From Halanaerobium saccharolyticum subsp. saccharolyticum DSM 6643 (GTDB lineage Bacteria; Bacillota; Halanaerobiia; Halanaerobiales; Halanaerobiaceae), in the NCBI RefSeq assembly GCF_000350165.1, contig NZ_CAUI01000005.1, forward strand, positions 186,001 to 250,000: a stretch of DNA of 64,000 bases, written 5' to 3'. Shown piece by piece: positions 1 to 7,521 of this stretch. Under the pieces are notes generated by a model. It was not told the DNA's origin. It worked only from the letters and a program-made list of their open reading frames with translations, and made no database searches. Positions within the stretch are counted from its first letter, which is position 1, and each line of letters begins with the position of its first letter. A program made the position numbers and the translations under genes.

Positions 1-1
1 T

Positions 2-1396
2 AATAGGTCTATTGAGCGTGGTGTTAATATTAATGGAGCAGTAGCGCAAAAAGATGATGCAGTTTTGATAGTTAATCGTCTTGATATGCAGATTCCTGTA
101 ATAGATGAAGTTAAATATATTGATAAGATTCCACTTGCTAAAAAAGCAGCTGTGGAAGTTGCCAGACCAGGAGGAACAATTGAAAAACTGTCTAATCCAT
201 ATGGAATTGCTACTATATTTGAATTGGATTCTGAAGATACCAAACATATTTTCCCGGTTGCTAGATCTTTAATTGGCAATAGATCTGCTGTTGTAATAAG
301 AACCCCAGAAGGTGATATTGAAGAACGCAAAATACCAGCTGGTAAAATTACAATACTAGGAGATCGAGGAAAATCTGAAATAGGTGTAGATACCGGTGCA
401 GAAGATATAATGGATTCACTGGAAAAAATACAACCTATAAAAGATGTTACTGGAGAATCAGGTACAAATGTTGGCGGTATGCTTGATCGAGTTAAAAAAA
501 CTATGAGCACGGTCACGGATCAGCCACTTTCAGATATCAAGATTAAAGATATTCTTGCTGTAAATACATTTGTTCCCAAAAAAGTTACAGGTGGTCTTGC
601 AGAAGAGCATGCAATGGAGAATGCAGTTGGTCTAGCAGCTATGGTTAAAACAAGTCAGCTGCCTATGCAAAAAATAGCTGACAGATTAGAAGAAGAAACA
701 AATGTGGATGTTGTTATTGCAGGTGTTGAAGCAAATATGGCTATCTTAGGAGCGCTTACAACACCTGGCACAGATAAACCGCTTGTTATACTTGATATGG
801 GTGGTGGCTCAACTGATGCAGCGATGGTTACATCCAGAGATAAAATATATACTACACATCTAGCAGGTGCCGGTGATATGGTTTCGCTTTTAATTAATAT
901 TGAATTAGGACTCAATGATCTTAAATTAGCAGAACTTATCAAAGAAAATCCTCTTGCTAAAGTAGAAAGTGTATTTCACATAAGACATGAGGATGGAACT
1001 GTTAAATTCTTTGACCAGGCCTTAGATCCAAAATTATTTGGACGAGTTATTATTCTTGCTGATGATGAGAAGATTCCAATTCATTCTGATCATTCATTAG
1101 ATAAGATCAGACAGGTTAGAAGAGAAGCTAAAAATGATGTTTTTGTAAGAAATTCAATAAGAGCATTAAAAAGAATCATTCCAACCGGTAATATAAGAGA
1201 TATTGATTTTGTTGTTATGGTTGGCGGCTCTGCAAAAGATTTTGAAATTCCAACCTTAATATCTAATCGACTTTCTGAGTATAGTGTAGTTGCGGGAAGT
1301 GGAAATATTAGAGGTGTAATGGGACCCCGAAATGCTGTAGCTACTGGATTAGTGCTTTCCTATCTTGAAACGGAGGGAAGTGTCATAAATGGTTGA
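2..1396 (+). CDS. pduG: Diol dehydratase reactivase, large (ATPase) subunit PduG; 5' end cut by window
   Basis: The reading frame is open from base 2, so the start lies upstream; about 464 residues are visible of a family normally near 610. The actin/Hsp70-like ATPase core is clear: a phosphate-binding motif LDMGGGSTDAAM around base 790-830 and a C-terminal MVGGSAKDFE loop near base 1215. The family exchanges damaged cobalamin in B12-dependent diol or glycerol dehydratase for fresh adenosylcobalamin, using ATP, together with the small subunit PduH encoded next. The start of pduH overlaps the end of this gene by 8 bases, which fits translational coupling. The pdu context favours a 1,2-propanediol dehydratase, whose subunit genes should lie just upstream. 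The identification is secure; the exact substrate of the partner enzyme is inferred. Confidence 0.95.
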   Translation, partial: NRSIERGVNINGAVAQKDDAVLIVNRLDMQIPVIDEVKYIDKIPLAKKAAVEVARPGGTIEKLSNPYGIATIFELDSEDTKHIFPVARSLIGNRSAVVIRTPEGDIEERKIPAGKITILGDRGKSEIGVDTGAEDIMDSLEKIQPIKDVTGESGTNVGGMLDRVKKTMSTVTDQPLSDIKIKDILAVNTFVPKKVTGGLAEEHAMENAVGLAAMVKTSQLPMQKIADRLEEETNVDVVIAGVEANMAILGALTTPGTDKPLVILDMGGGSTDAAMVTSRDKIYTTHLAGAGDMVSLLINIELGLNDLKLAELIKENPLAKVESVFHIRHEDGTVKFFDQALDPKLFGRVIILADDEKIPIHSDHSLDKIRQVRREAKNDVFVRNSIRALKRIIPTGNIRDIDFVVMVGGSAKDFEIPTLISNRLSEYSVVAGSGNIRGVMGPRNAVATGLVLSYLETEGSVING

Positions 1397-1976
1397 TCAA
1401 TCAAATAAACCTTCTGTTTATATAGGGCTGCAGAAAAAGTATGAATCTAATCATCTTTTTTATAATGTCTGTTATGGTTTAGAAGAAGAAGGAATACCCT
1501 TTGATTCTTATTTCAGTGAAGATAAGGTTAATCAAATTGCCCATGATGCAGCCCAGAAATCTAGACTTGGTGTAGGAATTGCTGTCGGAGATGATGACCA
1601 GATAGTAATTCAGCATAAAAAAATGAATGTTGACAATCCTTTTTTCAAAAAAAAGATTGAAAAATATTTTCAGGCAAAGATTATGGGCTCAAATGCAGCA
1701 AGACTGGTAAAAGGGATTCCGATTAAAGAAATTTCTAAAGAAGATGATTATTATACTATCAGCAAAAGTGAAGATACAGAAAATAATTCAGTTACTAAAA
1801 ATATAGAAAAAAATACTACAAAAAGTGCAGAAAAAAATATAGCAAACAGTAACTCTGAAAACAACGAAAAATTAGATTCTAAAAAAAATATAGATTCTAA
1901 CGATGAATCAGACGCTGTAAAAGAAATAACAAAACTAGTAATGGAAACACTAAAAAATATAGAAAATAGTAATTAA
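1389..1976 (+). CDS. pduH: Diol dehydratase reactivase small subunit PduH with a C-terminal encapsulation-like tail
   Basis: Residues 1 to about 115 match the reactivase small subunit (YESNHLFYNVCYGLEEEGIP, then QKSRLGVGIAVGDDDQIVI), which forms a swivelling complex with PduG. The protein is 195 residues, whereas PduH is usually near 115-125. The extra part is a low-complexity linker rich in Asn, Lys, Ser and Glu (about 120-174), followed by a predicted amphipathic helix, DAVKEITKLVMETLKNI (about 175-191). That helix resembles the cargo-targeting peptides at the N-termini of PduP and PduL in this operon, so I infer the reactivase is anchored inside the microcompartment. The ATG is preceded by GGAGGG and overlaps pduG. 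The core identification is strong; the tail's role is inference. Confidence 0.9.
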   Translation: MVDQSNKPSVYIGLQKKYESNHLFYNVCYGLEEEGIPFDSYFSEDKVNQIAHDAAQKSRLGVGIAVGDDDQIVIQHKKMNVDNPFFKKKIEKYFQAKIMGSNAARLVKGIPIKEISKEDDYYTISKSEDTENNSVTKNIEKNTTKSAEKNIANSNSENNEKLDSKKNIDSNDESDAVKEITKLVMETLKNIENSN

Positions 1977-2002
1977 ATAGCTTAGCAAAGGAAGGAGGGA
2001 AT

Positions 2003-2698
2003 ATGTCCAGAACTGCAATAGGAATGGTTGAGACTGTTGGACTACTTGCTGCTTATGAAGCTGCAGATGTAGCTGTAAAATCAGCTAATGTTAAATTAAT
2101 TGGTTATGAAATAAGCAGAGGTGGTATGGTAGTTATTAAGTTTTCTGGTGATATAGGTGCAGTCAAGTCTGCAGTCGATGCTGCAGCAATAGCAGCATCT
2201 AGATTGGGTAAAGTATTTTCTTCCCATGTTATCCCAAGACCTCACCAGGATATCGATAAAAAAATGATCTTTACCGATGATACGGTGGGATATAAAAAAG
2301 ATAAAAATCTTGCAGAAAATGTTGAAAAAACCTCGGAAGAATCTAAAGAAATAGTAGAAACTAAGGAAAGTAAAGAGGAAACTGAGGAGGCGGATATCGA
2401 AGATCAACTAAAAGATGTTGATTTAGACGAGCAGGAAGAAGAAATAGAGGCTGACACTCAAGAATCTGATGAAGAACTAGAAACAGAAGAAACTGAAGTT
2501 CTTGAATCTGAAGAAGAACTCGATTTAGAAGAAGATGATGATGAATCAGAATACGAAGAAGATGAATCAGAAGAAGAAATAGAAAAAGATGATGGAGACA
2601 TATGTAACCTCTGTGGAGATCCAGACTGTCCGCGTAGAAAAGGAGAACTAAGAACAGACTGTATTCACTATGACGAAATTATGGGTACAGATGAATAA
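2003..2698 (+). CDS. pduK: BMC shell protein, PduK-like, with a long acidic linker and a Cys-cluster tail
   Basis: Residues 1-90 are a standard BMC (Pfam00936-type) shell domain: [31 protein letters not shown], and the edge motif [10 protein letters not shown]. It should form a hexameric facet tile. A very acidic, Glu/Asp-rich linker of roughly 80 residues follows (about 115-195). The end carries Cys201, Cys204, Cys209 and Cys220 (CX2CX4CX10C). PduK of enteric bacteria also has a BMC domain plus a C-terminal Cys cluster thought to bind iron-sulfur, but is about 160 residues, so the acidic linker is the unusual part. It lies between pduH and a PduJ-like gene and has a strong AAGGAGGG site. Cluster binding is inferred from Cys spacing only. 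Confidence 0.85.
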   Translation: MSRTAIGMVETVGLLAAYEAADVAVKSANVKLIGYEISRGGMVVIKFSGDIGAVKSAVDAAAIAASRLGKVFSSHVIPRPHQDIDKKMIFTDDTVGYKKDKNLAENVEKTSEESKEIVETKESKEETEEADIEDQLKDVDLDEQEEEIEADTQESDEELETEETEVLESEEELDLEEDDDESEYEEDESEEEIEKDDGDICNLCGDPDCPRRKGELRTDCIHYDEIMGTDE

Positions 2699-2718
2699 AT
2701 AGAAGGAGGAATACAAAA

Positions 2719-3027
2719 ATGAACGGTGAAGCTTTAGGTCTTATTGAAACTAAAGGGTTTATTGGAGCAGTTGAAGCTGCTGATGCAATGGTTAAAGCAG
2801 CTAATGTTAAACTTATAGGTTATGAAAAAATAGGTTCAGGTTTAATTACTGTTATGGTTAAAGGCGATGTTGGAGCAACTAAAGCCGCTACTGATGCAGG
2901 TGCAGCAGCAGCAGGTAGAGTTGGAGAATTGATTTCAGTTCACGTAATCCCAAGACCACATCAAGATGTAGAAACACTTTTACCTAAATTATTAGCAGAA
3001 GATGAGTTAGATGAATCACAATTATAA
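2719..3027 (+). CDS. pduJ: BMC hexameric shell protein, PduJ/PduA type
   Basis: This 102-residue protein is a minimal single BMC domain: [40 protein letters not shown] and the C-terminal [11 protein letters not shown]. The pore loop reads KIGSG, the same Gly-Ser-Gly pore signature as PduA and PduJ, which in those proteins favours passage of propanediol. It is probably the most abundant shell tile from this transcript: it has a strong AGAAGGAGG site and is followed by a stem-loop that could stabilise or attenuate the message. PduA and PduJ cannot be separated by sequence alone; pduJ is chosen from its position next to pduK, and another PduA may be encoded upstream of the window. Confidence 0.88.
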   Translation: MNGEALGLIETKGFIGAVEAADAMVKAANVKLIGYEKIGSGLITVMVKGDVGATKAATDAGAAAAGRVGELISVHVIPRPHQDVETLLPKLLAEDELDESQL

Positions 3028-3043
3028 GATCTTCTTATAAATA

Positions 3044-3078
3044 TAATCCCCCTTCATCATAATTTTGAGGGGGGATTA
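3044..3078 (+). terminator. Intercistronic stem-loop after the PduJ-like gene
   Basis: TAATCCCCC at 3044-3052 pairs with GGGGGATTA at 3070-3078, and the stem can extend inward by four more pairs (3053-3056 with 3066-3069, one a G-U), leaving a 9-base loop. The T-rich stretch begins only about ten bases downstream, so this is a poor full terminator. Partial attenuation or 3'-end protection of the upstream shell-gene mRNA is more likely. Confidence 0.6.
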
Positions 3079-3120
3079 ATAAAAAAAGTTTTTAATTTTT
3101 GATGGAGGATTATAACTAAT

Positions 3121-3948
3121 ATGGATAAATATGTGGAAAAAGCAAATTATACTTTAGATGTATTAGCAGACTTGATAGAAAATAAACCAAAAAAATTAGA
3201 GTATGAAGGTAAAATTAAGGCTGGTGTTGATCTGGGTACAGCTAATCTTGTTTTAACTTTTCTTGATGAAGAAAACAAACCTATTTTAGCTTCCAGTACT
3301 GAAGGTACAGTTGTCAGAGATGGATTAGTTGTAGATTATATTGGTGCTATGAAAATAGTTAGAAACATGAAATTAGAATTAGAAAGTATATTAAATAGAA
3401 AAATTGAATGTGCTGCAACTGCAGTACCCCCAGGTACTGGCGATAGAGATATTGATACATTTAAAAATGTTGTTCAGGGTGCAGGTTTTCAGGTGAAAGA
3501 TGTTGTTGATGAGCCAACAGCAGCAGCAGCTGTACTTGGTATTGAAAGGGGAGTGGTTGTTGATATCGGTGGTGGAACAACAGGAATATCTATTTTACAA
3601 GAAGGTGAGGTTGTTTATACTGCAGATGAAGCAACTGGAGGTACCCATTTGAATCTTGTTATAGCTGGTGGTTTGAATATAAGTGTTGAAAAAGCAGAAA
3701 AGATGAAAAGATCTCCTGAACATCAATCAGAAATTTTCCCAATGGTTATTCCAGTTATAGAAAAGATTGCATCGATTATTAATAATCATATCGGAAAATA
3801 TAAGGCAGAAACTGTATATCTTGTCGGTGGGACAAGTGCTATTGATGGCATAGAAAAAATTCTTGCAGATAGAACAGGTTTAAAGATAGTTAAACCTTCT
3901 CAACCATTACTGGTAACGCCCCTCGGTATTGCTTTTTATTGCAGTTAG
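3121..3948 (+). CDS. eutJ: EutJ-family chaperone-like protein
   Basis: This 275-residue protein has the actin/Hsp70 fold signatures of EutJ: phosphate-1 loop AGVDLGTANLVL (about 38-49), connect region VVDEPTAAAAVLG (about 129-141), phosphate-2 loop VVVDIGGGTTGISI (about 146-159), and an adenosine loop YLVGGTSAIDGIEKI near 237. It lacks a DnaK-type substrate-binding domain, as usual for EutJ. Such proteins occur in ethanolamine and other microcompartment operons and are thought to help assembly or enzyme maintenance, though the function is not well proven. The N-terminal 25 residues form a possible amphipathic helix before the ATPase core. It starts a new group after the stem-loop and is followed 20 bases later by the pduM-like gene. 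Confidence 0.88.
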   Translation: MDKYVEKANYTLDVLADLIENKPKKLEYEGKIKAGVDLGTANLVLTFLDEENKPILASSTEGTVVRDGLVVDYIGAMKIVRNMKLELESILNRKIECAATAVPPGTGDRDIDTFKNVVQGAGFQVKDVVDEPTAAAAVLGIERGVVVDIGGGTTGISILQEGEVVYTADEATGGTHLNLVIAGGLNISVEKAEKMKRSPEHQSEIFPMVIPVIEKIASIINNHIGKYKAETVYLVGGTSAIDGIEKILADRTGLKIVKPSQPLLVTPLGIAFYCS

Positions 3949-3968
3949 TTGAGGATGGAGGTAAGAAT

Positions 3969-4793
3969 ATGGCTGAAGTAAGTGTTGAATTGATAAGTAG
4001 GATTGTAAAAGAAGTTTTAAAATCTCTTAACTTAAATGCAAATTCAAATTTTAACAAAAAGAAAATAACTGCTATTTTTACAGGAGGTAAAATAGATTAT
4101 CAAAAAAGTATTGATCAGTTAAAAAAACTTGATAATAAATTAAAGCCAGACTGGCAGTTGATTTTTTCAGAAAGTGCAGAAGAAATTTTAGATTGCCAAA
4201 AAATTGCTGCAGAATTAGGAGCAGAAATAGTAGATGGCAAAGCGGCCCTAGCTAATATTAAAGATAGAGATTTAGTTATTGTTCCTATATTAACAATGAA
4301 TTCTGCTGCAAAATTAGCTTCTCATATTTTAGATACTGATGCTATTTATTATACATTTAAATCATTAATATTAGGTATTCCAGTTATTGCAGCTAAAAAT
4401 GCAGCAGATTTAAGTGGTGAAGGCTGGCAGAAATTTGGCCTGAATAAGATTTCTGGGACTCTGTTATCAGATAATCAAAAACATCTGGCAAAATTACAGA
4501 GTTATGGGATAAAAGTAGTTGATGCTTTAGATATTATCGAAACAGCCCAAAAAATATTTGATGATGAGAGTTATTCAAATGAGACTGTTCATGAAAAATT
4601 TGAAACCGAAAATGAAAAATTAAGTCGACCAACAGCTCAAAATACAGTTTTTTTAGACAAAAAAGTGATTACTTATAGAGAAATAAATCCTCTGGCAGAA
4701 AATATCGATATCGTACAGGTAAGAGAAGATGCTGTAATTACACCATATGCTAGGGATATTGCAGAAAATAAAGGGATGATAATATGCTCATAG
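3969..4793 (+). CDS. PduM-like microcompartment protein with a flavoprotein-like central region
   Basis: I chose ATG 3969 because it follows GGATGGAGG; an earlier in-frame start near 3939 has no such site. The 274-residue product has three parts. Residues 3-19 (EVSVELISRIVKEVLKSL) are an encapsulation-type amphipathic helix. The middle, with VPILTMNSAAKLASHILDT and a following GIPVIAAKNAAD, resembles the flavoprotein/dipicolinate-synthase-B type Rossmann fold. The C-terminus, VITYREINPLAENIDIVQVR then AVITPYARDIA, resembles the end of PduM, which is needed for microcompartment assembly in enteric bacteria. Canonical PduM is about 160 residues, so this is a longer form. It overlaps pduN by 10 bases. 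Homology to PduM is moderate; flavin binding is untested. Confidence 0.6.
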   Translation: MAEVSVELISRIVKEVLKSLNLNANSNFNKKKITAIFTGGKIDYQKSIDQLKKLDNKLKPDWQLIFSESAEEILDCQKIAAELGAEIVDGKAALANIKDRDLVIVPILTMNSAAKLASHILDTDAIYYTFKSLILGIPVIAAKNAADLSGEGWQKFGLNKISGTLLSDNQKHLAKLQSYGIKVVDALDIIETAQKIFDDESYSNETVHEKFETENEKLSRPTAQNTVFLDKKVITYREINPLAENIDIVQVREDAVITPYARDIAENKGMIICS

Positions 4794-5059
4794 CAAAAGT
4801 AGTTGGGAATGTAGTAGCTACTCAAAAAGATGAGGGTTTAGTAGGTACAAAGCTGCTTATTATTTGTCCACTATACGAAGAATTTAGAAAAGAAAAATGT
4901 GTGGTTGCAGTTGATAGTGTTGGGGCGGGGATTGGTGAAACAGTGCTTGTAGTTAAAGGAAGTTCAGCACGTTTAACAGACCACCTAAAAAGCAGTCCTA
5001 TAGACCATGCAATAATAGGAATTATTGATGAAATTGAACTCGATGAATCGAGTTTCTAG
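4784..5059 (+). CDS. pduN: BMC vertex (pentamer) protein PduN/EutN/CcmL
   Basis: The 91-residue product fits the EutN/CcmL fold that forms pentamers capping shell vertices: start MLIAKVVGNVVATQKDEGL, then KLLIICP, VAVDSVGAGIGETVLVVKGS and the C-terminal AIIGIIDEIEL. The GAGIGETV turn is the family hallmark. The gene overlaps the upstream pduM-like gene by 10 bases and sits 12 bases before pduO, so the three are probably translated together. It is the only vertex protein in the window. Confidence 0.93.
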   Translation: MLIAKVVGNVVATQKDEGLVGTKLLIICPLYEEFRKEKCVVAVDSVGAGIGETVLVVKGSSARLTDHLKSSPIDHAIIGIIDEIELDESSF

Positions 5060-5071
5060 GAGGTGGTAACT

Positions 5072-5638
5072 ATGTCTTCTATTGCTACCAAAAGAGGTGA
5101 TAAAGGGAAGACAAGTCTATTAAGTGGAGAAAGAGTACTAAAATCTGATCCACAGGTTGAGGCTTATGGTGTTATAGATGAATTGAATTCATGGCTTGGA
5201 TTAATCAGAATAAAATGTCCTTATCAAGATATTAAAGATGTTATCTGTCAGGTGCAGAAAGATTTATTCATTTTATCTGCAGAATTAGCTTCTAGGCAGA
5301 AAAAATATAAAAAGAGAATTACTCCGGAAAATTTAAAGTATATTGATAAAAAATTAGATTATTATCAATCCAATTTTGATTTTCATGGTTTTACAATACC
5401 AGGACAGAGTGAATTGGGAAGCTATCTTGATATTAGCAGAACTATCTGCAGAAGAGCTGAAAGAAGAATGGCTTCTGCAGAATTAATAGAAGCTGTAGAC
5501 TTTTCTGAATTAGTTCATAGTTATGTTAATAGACTATCTGATTTAATCTATATTTTAAGCAGAACATCTGATCGAAGATATTTAATTGACTTTGTTACTG
5601 AGAGAGTTTGTAGTATCTTGGAAAGCGAGGAATATTAA
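5072..5638 (+). CDS. pduO: PduO-type ATP:cob(I)alamin adenosyltransferase
   Basis: The start at ATG 5072 follows TAGGAGGTGG; an in-frame GTG at 5063 lies inside that site. The 188-residue protein begins IATKRGDKGKTSLLSGERV, the ATP-binding N-terminus of PduO/MMAB enzymes, and contains DELNSWLG and RTICRRAERR, the conserved basic signature. It makes adenosylcobalamin from ATP and cob(I)alamin, the reduced cobalamin supplied by PduS encoded downstream, so it restores the cofactor of diol dehydratase. In Salmonella this domain is fused to a C-terminal haem-binding domain; here that domain is the separate next gene, one base away. Confidence 0.93.
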   Translation: MSSIATKRGDKGKTSLLSGERVLKSDPQVEAYGVIDELNSWLGLIRIKCPYQDIKDVICQVQKDLFILSAELASRQKKYKKRITPENLKYIDKKLDYYQSNFDFHGFTIPGQSELGSYLDISRTICRRAERRMASAELIEAVDFSELVHSYVNRLSDLIYILSRTSDRRYLIDFVTERVCSILESEEY

Positions 5639-5639
5639 A

Positions 5640-6059
5640 ATGGAAATAAATCTTAATATTGCTGAGAAAATATCTGAAAAATGTTTAGAAAAAGCAGAAA
5701 AAATTAATGTTCCAATGATTATTTCTATTGTAGGAGATGATGGTAGATTAATTATTTTTAAAAAAATGGATGGGGCACTCCCTGTTAGTATAAAAATTTC
5801 TCAAGCTAAAGCTTATACAGCTTATGCTTTGAAAATGAGAAGTGATAAGTTGGGCGAACTTTCGCAGCCTGGTAAAATGCTATATGGAATAGATACTGTT
5901 TGTGACAATATAGTTCTTTTTGGTGGCGGATTTCCACTAAAAGTAAATGGAGAAGTTATTGGAGCATTAGGAGTAAGTGGTGGTTCGGTTGAAGAAGATA
6001 TGTCTGTAGCTGAAGCAGGAGTGAAATTTTTTAATAATCGCTATACTAATAGTTTATAG
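5640..6059 (+). CDS. GlcG/HbpS (DUF336) domain protein, equivalent to the PduO C-terminal domain
   Basis: The start ATG 5640 comes one base after the pduO stop. The 139-residue product has the GlcG/HbpS fold signature: ISIVGDDGRLIIFKKMDGA, SQAKAYTAYALKM, FGGGFPLKVNGEVIGALGVSGGS, and a terminal EEDMSVAEAGVKFF. This matches the C-terminal domain of PduO in enteric bacteria, which binds haem and may tune adenosyltransferase activity. The two domains are therefore separate but adjacent genes here. Family members bind haem through a His that I cannot assign in this protein, so haem binding is uncertain. Confidence 0.85.
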   Translation: MEINLNIAEKISEKCLEKAEKINVPMIISIVGDDGRLIIFKKMDGALPVSIKISQAKAYTAYALKMRSDKLGELSQPGKMLYGIDTVCDNIVLFGGGFPLKVNGEVIGALGVSGGSVEEDMSVAEAGVKFFNNRYTNSL

Positions 6060-6081
6060 ATATTTTTAAGGAGGTAGGAGG

Positions 6082-7473
6082 ATGAATTTCAATAAAGAAG
6101 AGCTTTCTCAAATAATAAATAAAGTAATAGAAGAACTAGACCAAAAATCTTCTAGTTCTGCGGGAGATTATGGTGTTTTTAACTCAATGGATGCAGCCAT
6201 AATTGCAGCCAAAAAAGCTCAAAAGGAACTCCAGGCTAATTTTTCTGTTCAAGATAGAGAAAAACTAATTAGAGCAATGCGAGATGAAGCATTAAAACAT
6301 GTTGAAAAAATGTCAGAAATGGCTGTAGAAGAAACTGGTATGGGACGCTGTAAAGATAAAGTTATAAAAAATAAATTAGCAATCAATAAAACTCCAGGCA
6401 CAGAAAATTTGAGAACAGAAGCTTACAGTGGTAAAAATGGCTTAAGTATTTTAGAAGAAGCACCATTTGGAGTAATTTGCTCGATCACTCCCTCAACAAA
6501 TCCAAGTCCAACAATAATTAATAATGCAATAAGTATGATAGCAGCCTGTAACAGTGTTGTTTTTAACCCACATCCTGGTGCTAAAAAGGTTTCTCTATAT
6601 GCAATGAAAATGCTTAATAAAGCGATTATTAATGCTGGTGGACCAGCAAATTTGCTTACAGCAGTTGCTGAGCCAACTCTACAGACTGTAGAAAAATGTA
6701 TGAAAGATGAACGAATTAATATGCTGGTTGTTACTGGTGGACATGGTGTGGTAAATGCCGCACTTTCATCAGGTAAAAAAGCTATTGGTGCTGGAGCTGG
6801 TAATCCTCCTGTTTTAGTTGACGATACTGCAGACATTTCCAAAGCAGCAGCAGATATTGTTAAAGGAGCAAGTATAGATAACAATGTATTATGTACTTCA
6901 GAAAAAGCAATAGTGGTCTTAGATTCAATTGCAGATGATTTAATTGCATGTATGATAGCTAATAATGCTCAATTAGTTACAGATATTAAGGCACTTGAAG
7001 ATTTAGTATTAACTGAAGATGGCGGCATAAATAAAAATTATATTGGTAAAGACGCAGCCTATATTTTAGAAAAAGCAGGAATAAAACCTACAAATGAAGA
7101 TCTGCGTTTAGTAATCTTTGAAACTGATATAGATCATCCTCTGGTAAGAAAAGAGCAGTTAATGCCTGTAACTCCTATTGTTCGTGCTAAAAACTTTGAA
7201 GAAGCAATGGATATGGGTGTTAAAATTGAAAATAGTAATCGACATTCTGCAATTATTCATTCCAAGAATGTTGATAACTTAACAGCATTTGCTAAAAGAA
7301 TTGGCACAACTATTTATATAAAAAATGCTCCTTCTTATGCTGGGTTGGGTGCAGGTGGCGAAGGTTTTTCATCCTTTACAATTGCTGGGCCAACTGGGGA
7401 AGGAATAACTTCTGCAAGAACCTTTACTAGAAAAAGAAGATGTGTTTTAGTAGATGGATTTTCAATAATATAA
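6082..7473 (+). CDS. pduP: CoA-acylating propionaldehyde dehydrogenase PduP (copy 1)
   Basis: The 463-residue product belongs to the acylating aldehyde dehydrogenases that convert propionaldehyde, CoA and NAD+ to propionyl-CoA. Residues 2-19 (NFNKEELSQIINKVIEEL) form the encapsulation peptide, followed by a Ser/Gly linker. The catalytic Cys is Cys271 in NNVLCTSEK. A conserved GVVNAALSSGKKAIGAGAGN stretch lines the cofactor site, and the C-terminus ends FTRKRRCVLVDGFSII. It is preceded by a double AAGGAGGTAGGAGG site. A second, clearly paralogous copy lies at 12151. This copy sits directly upstream of pduS and pduT. Confidence 0.94.
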   Translation: MNFNKEELSQIINKVIEELDQKSSSSAGDYGVFNSMDAAIIAAKKAQKELQANFSVQDREKLIRAMRDEALKHVEKMSEMAVEETGMGRCKDKVIKNKLAINKTPGTENLRTEAYSGKNGLSILEEAPFGVICSITPSTNPSPTIINNAISMIAACNSVVFNPHPGAKKVSLYAMKMLNKAIINAGGPANLLTAVAEPTLQTVEKCMKDERINMLVVTGGHGVVNAALSSGKKAIGAGAGNPPVLVDDTADISKAAADIVKGASIDNNVLCTSEKAIVVLDSIADDLIACMIANNAQLVTDIKALEDLVLTEDGGINKNYIGKDAAYILEKAGIKPTNEDLRLVIFETDIDHPLVRKEQLMPVTPIVRAKNFEEAMDMGVKIENSNRHSAIIHSKNVDNLTAFAKRIGTTIYIKNAPSYAGLGAGGEGFSSFTIAGPTGEGITSARTFTRKRRCVLVDGFSII

Positions 7474-7521
7474 AGTGTAGCTGATTTTTGATTTGATTAA
7501 GGTATTGAGAGGGGTTGTAAT

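Noticed and set aside
655-942. Antisense open frame within pduG
   Set aside because: It mirrors a conserved coding region and has no ribosome site or family match; other long antisense frames (for example at 6423-6884, 38164-38520, 51445-51804 and 62293-62580) are rejected for the same reason.
1750-1976. PduH tail as a frameshift artefact
   Set aside because: The frame ends in a clean amphipathic helix and the next gene has its own strong site, so the tail looks genuine.
3044-3078. Full transcription terminator after the PduJ-like gene
   Set aside because: The T-tract is displaced and the following genes are core pdu genes, so I treat the hairpin as attenuating or stabilising only.
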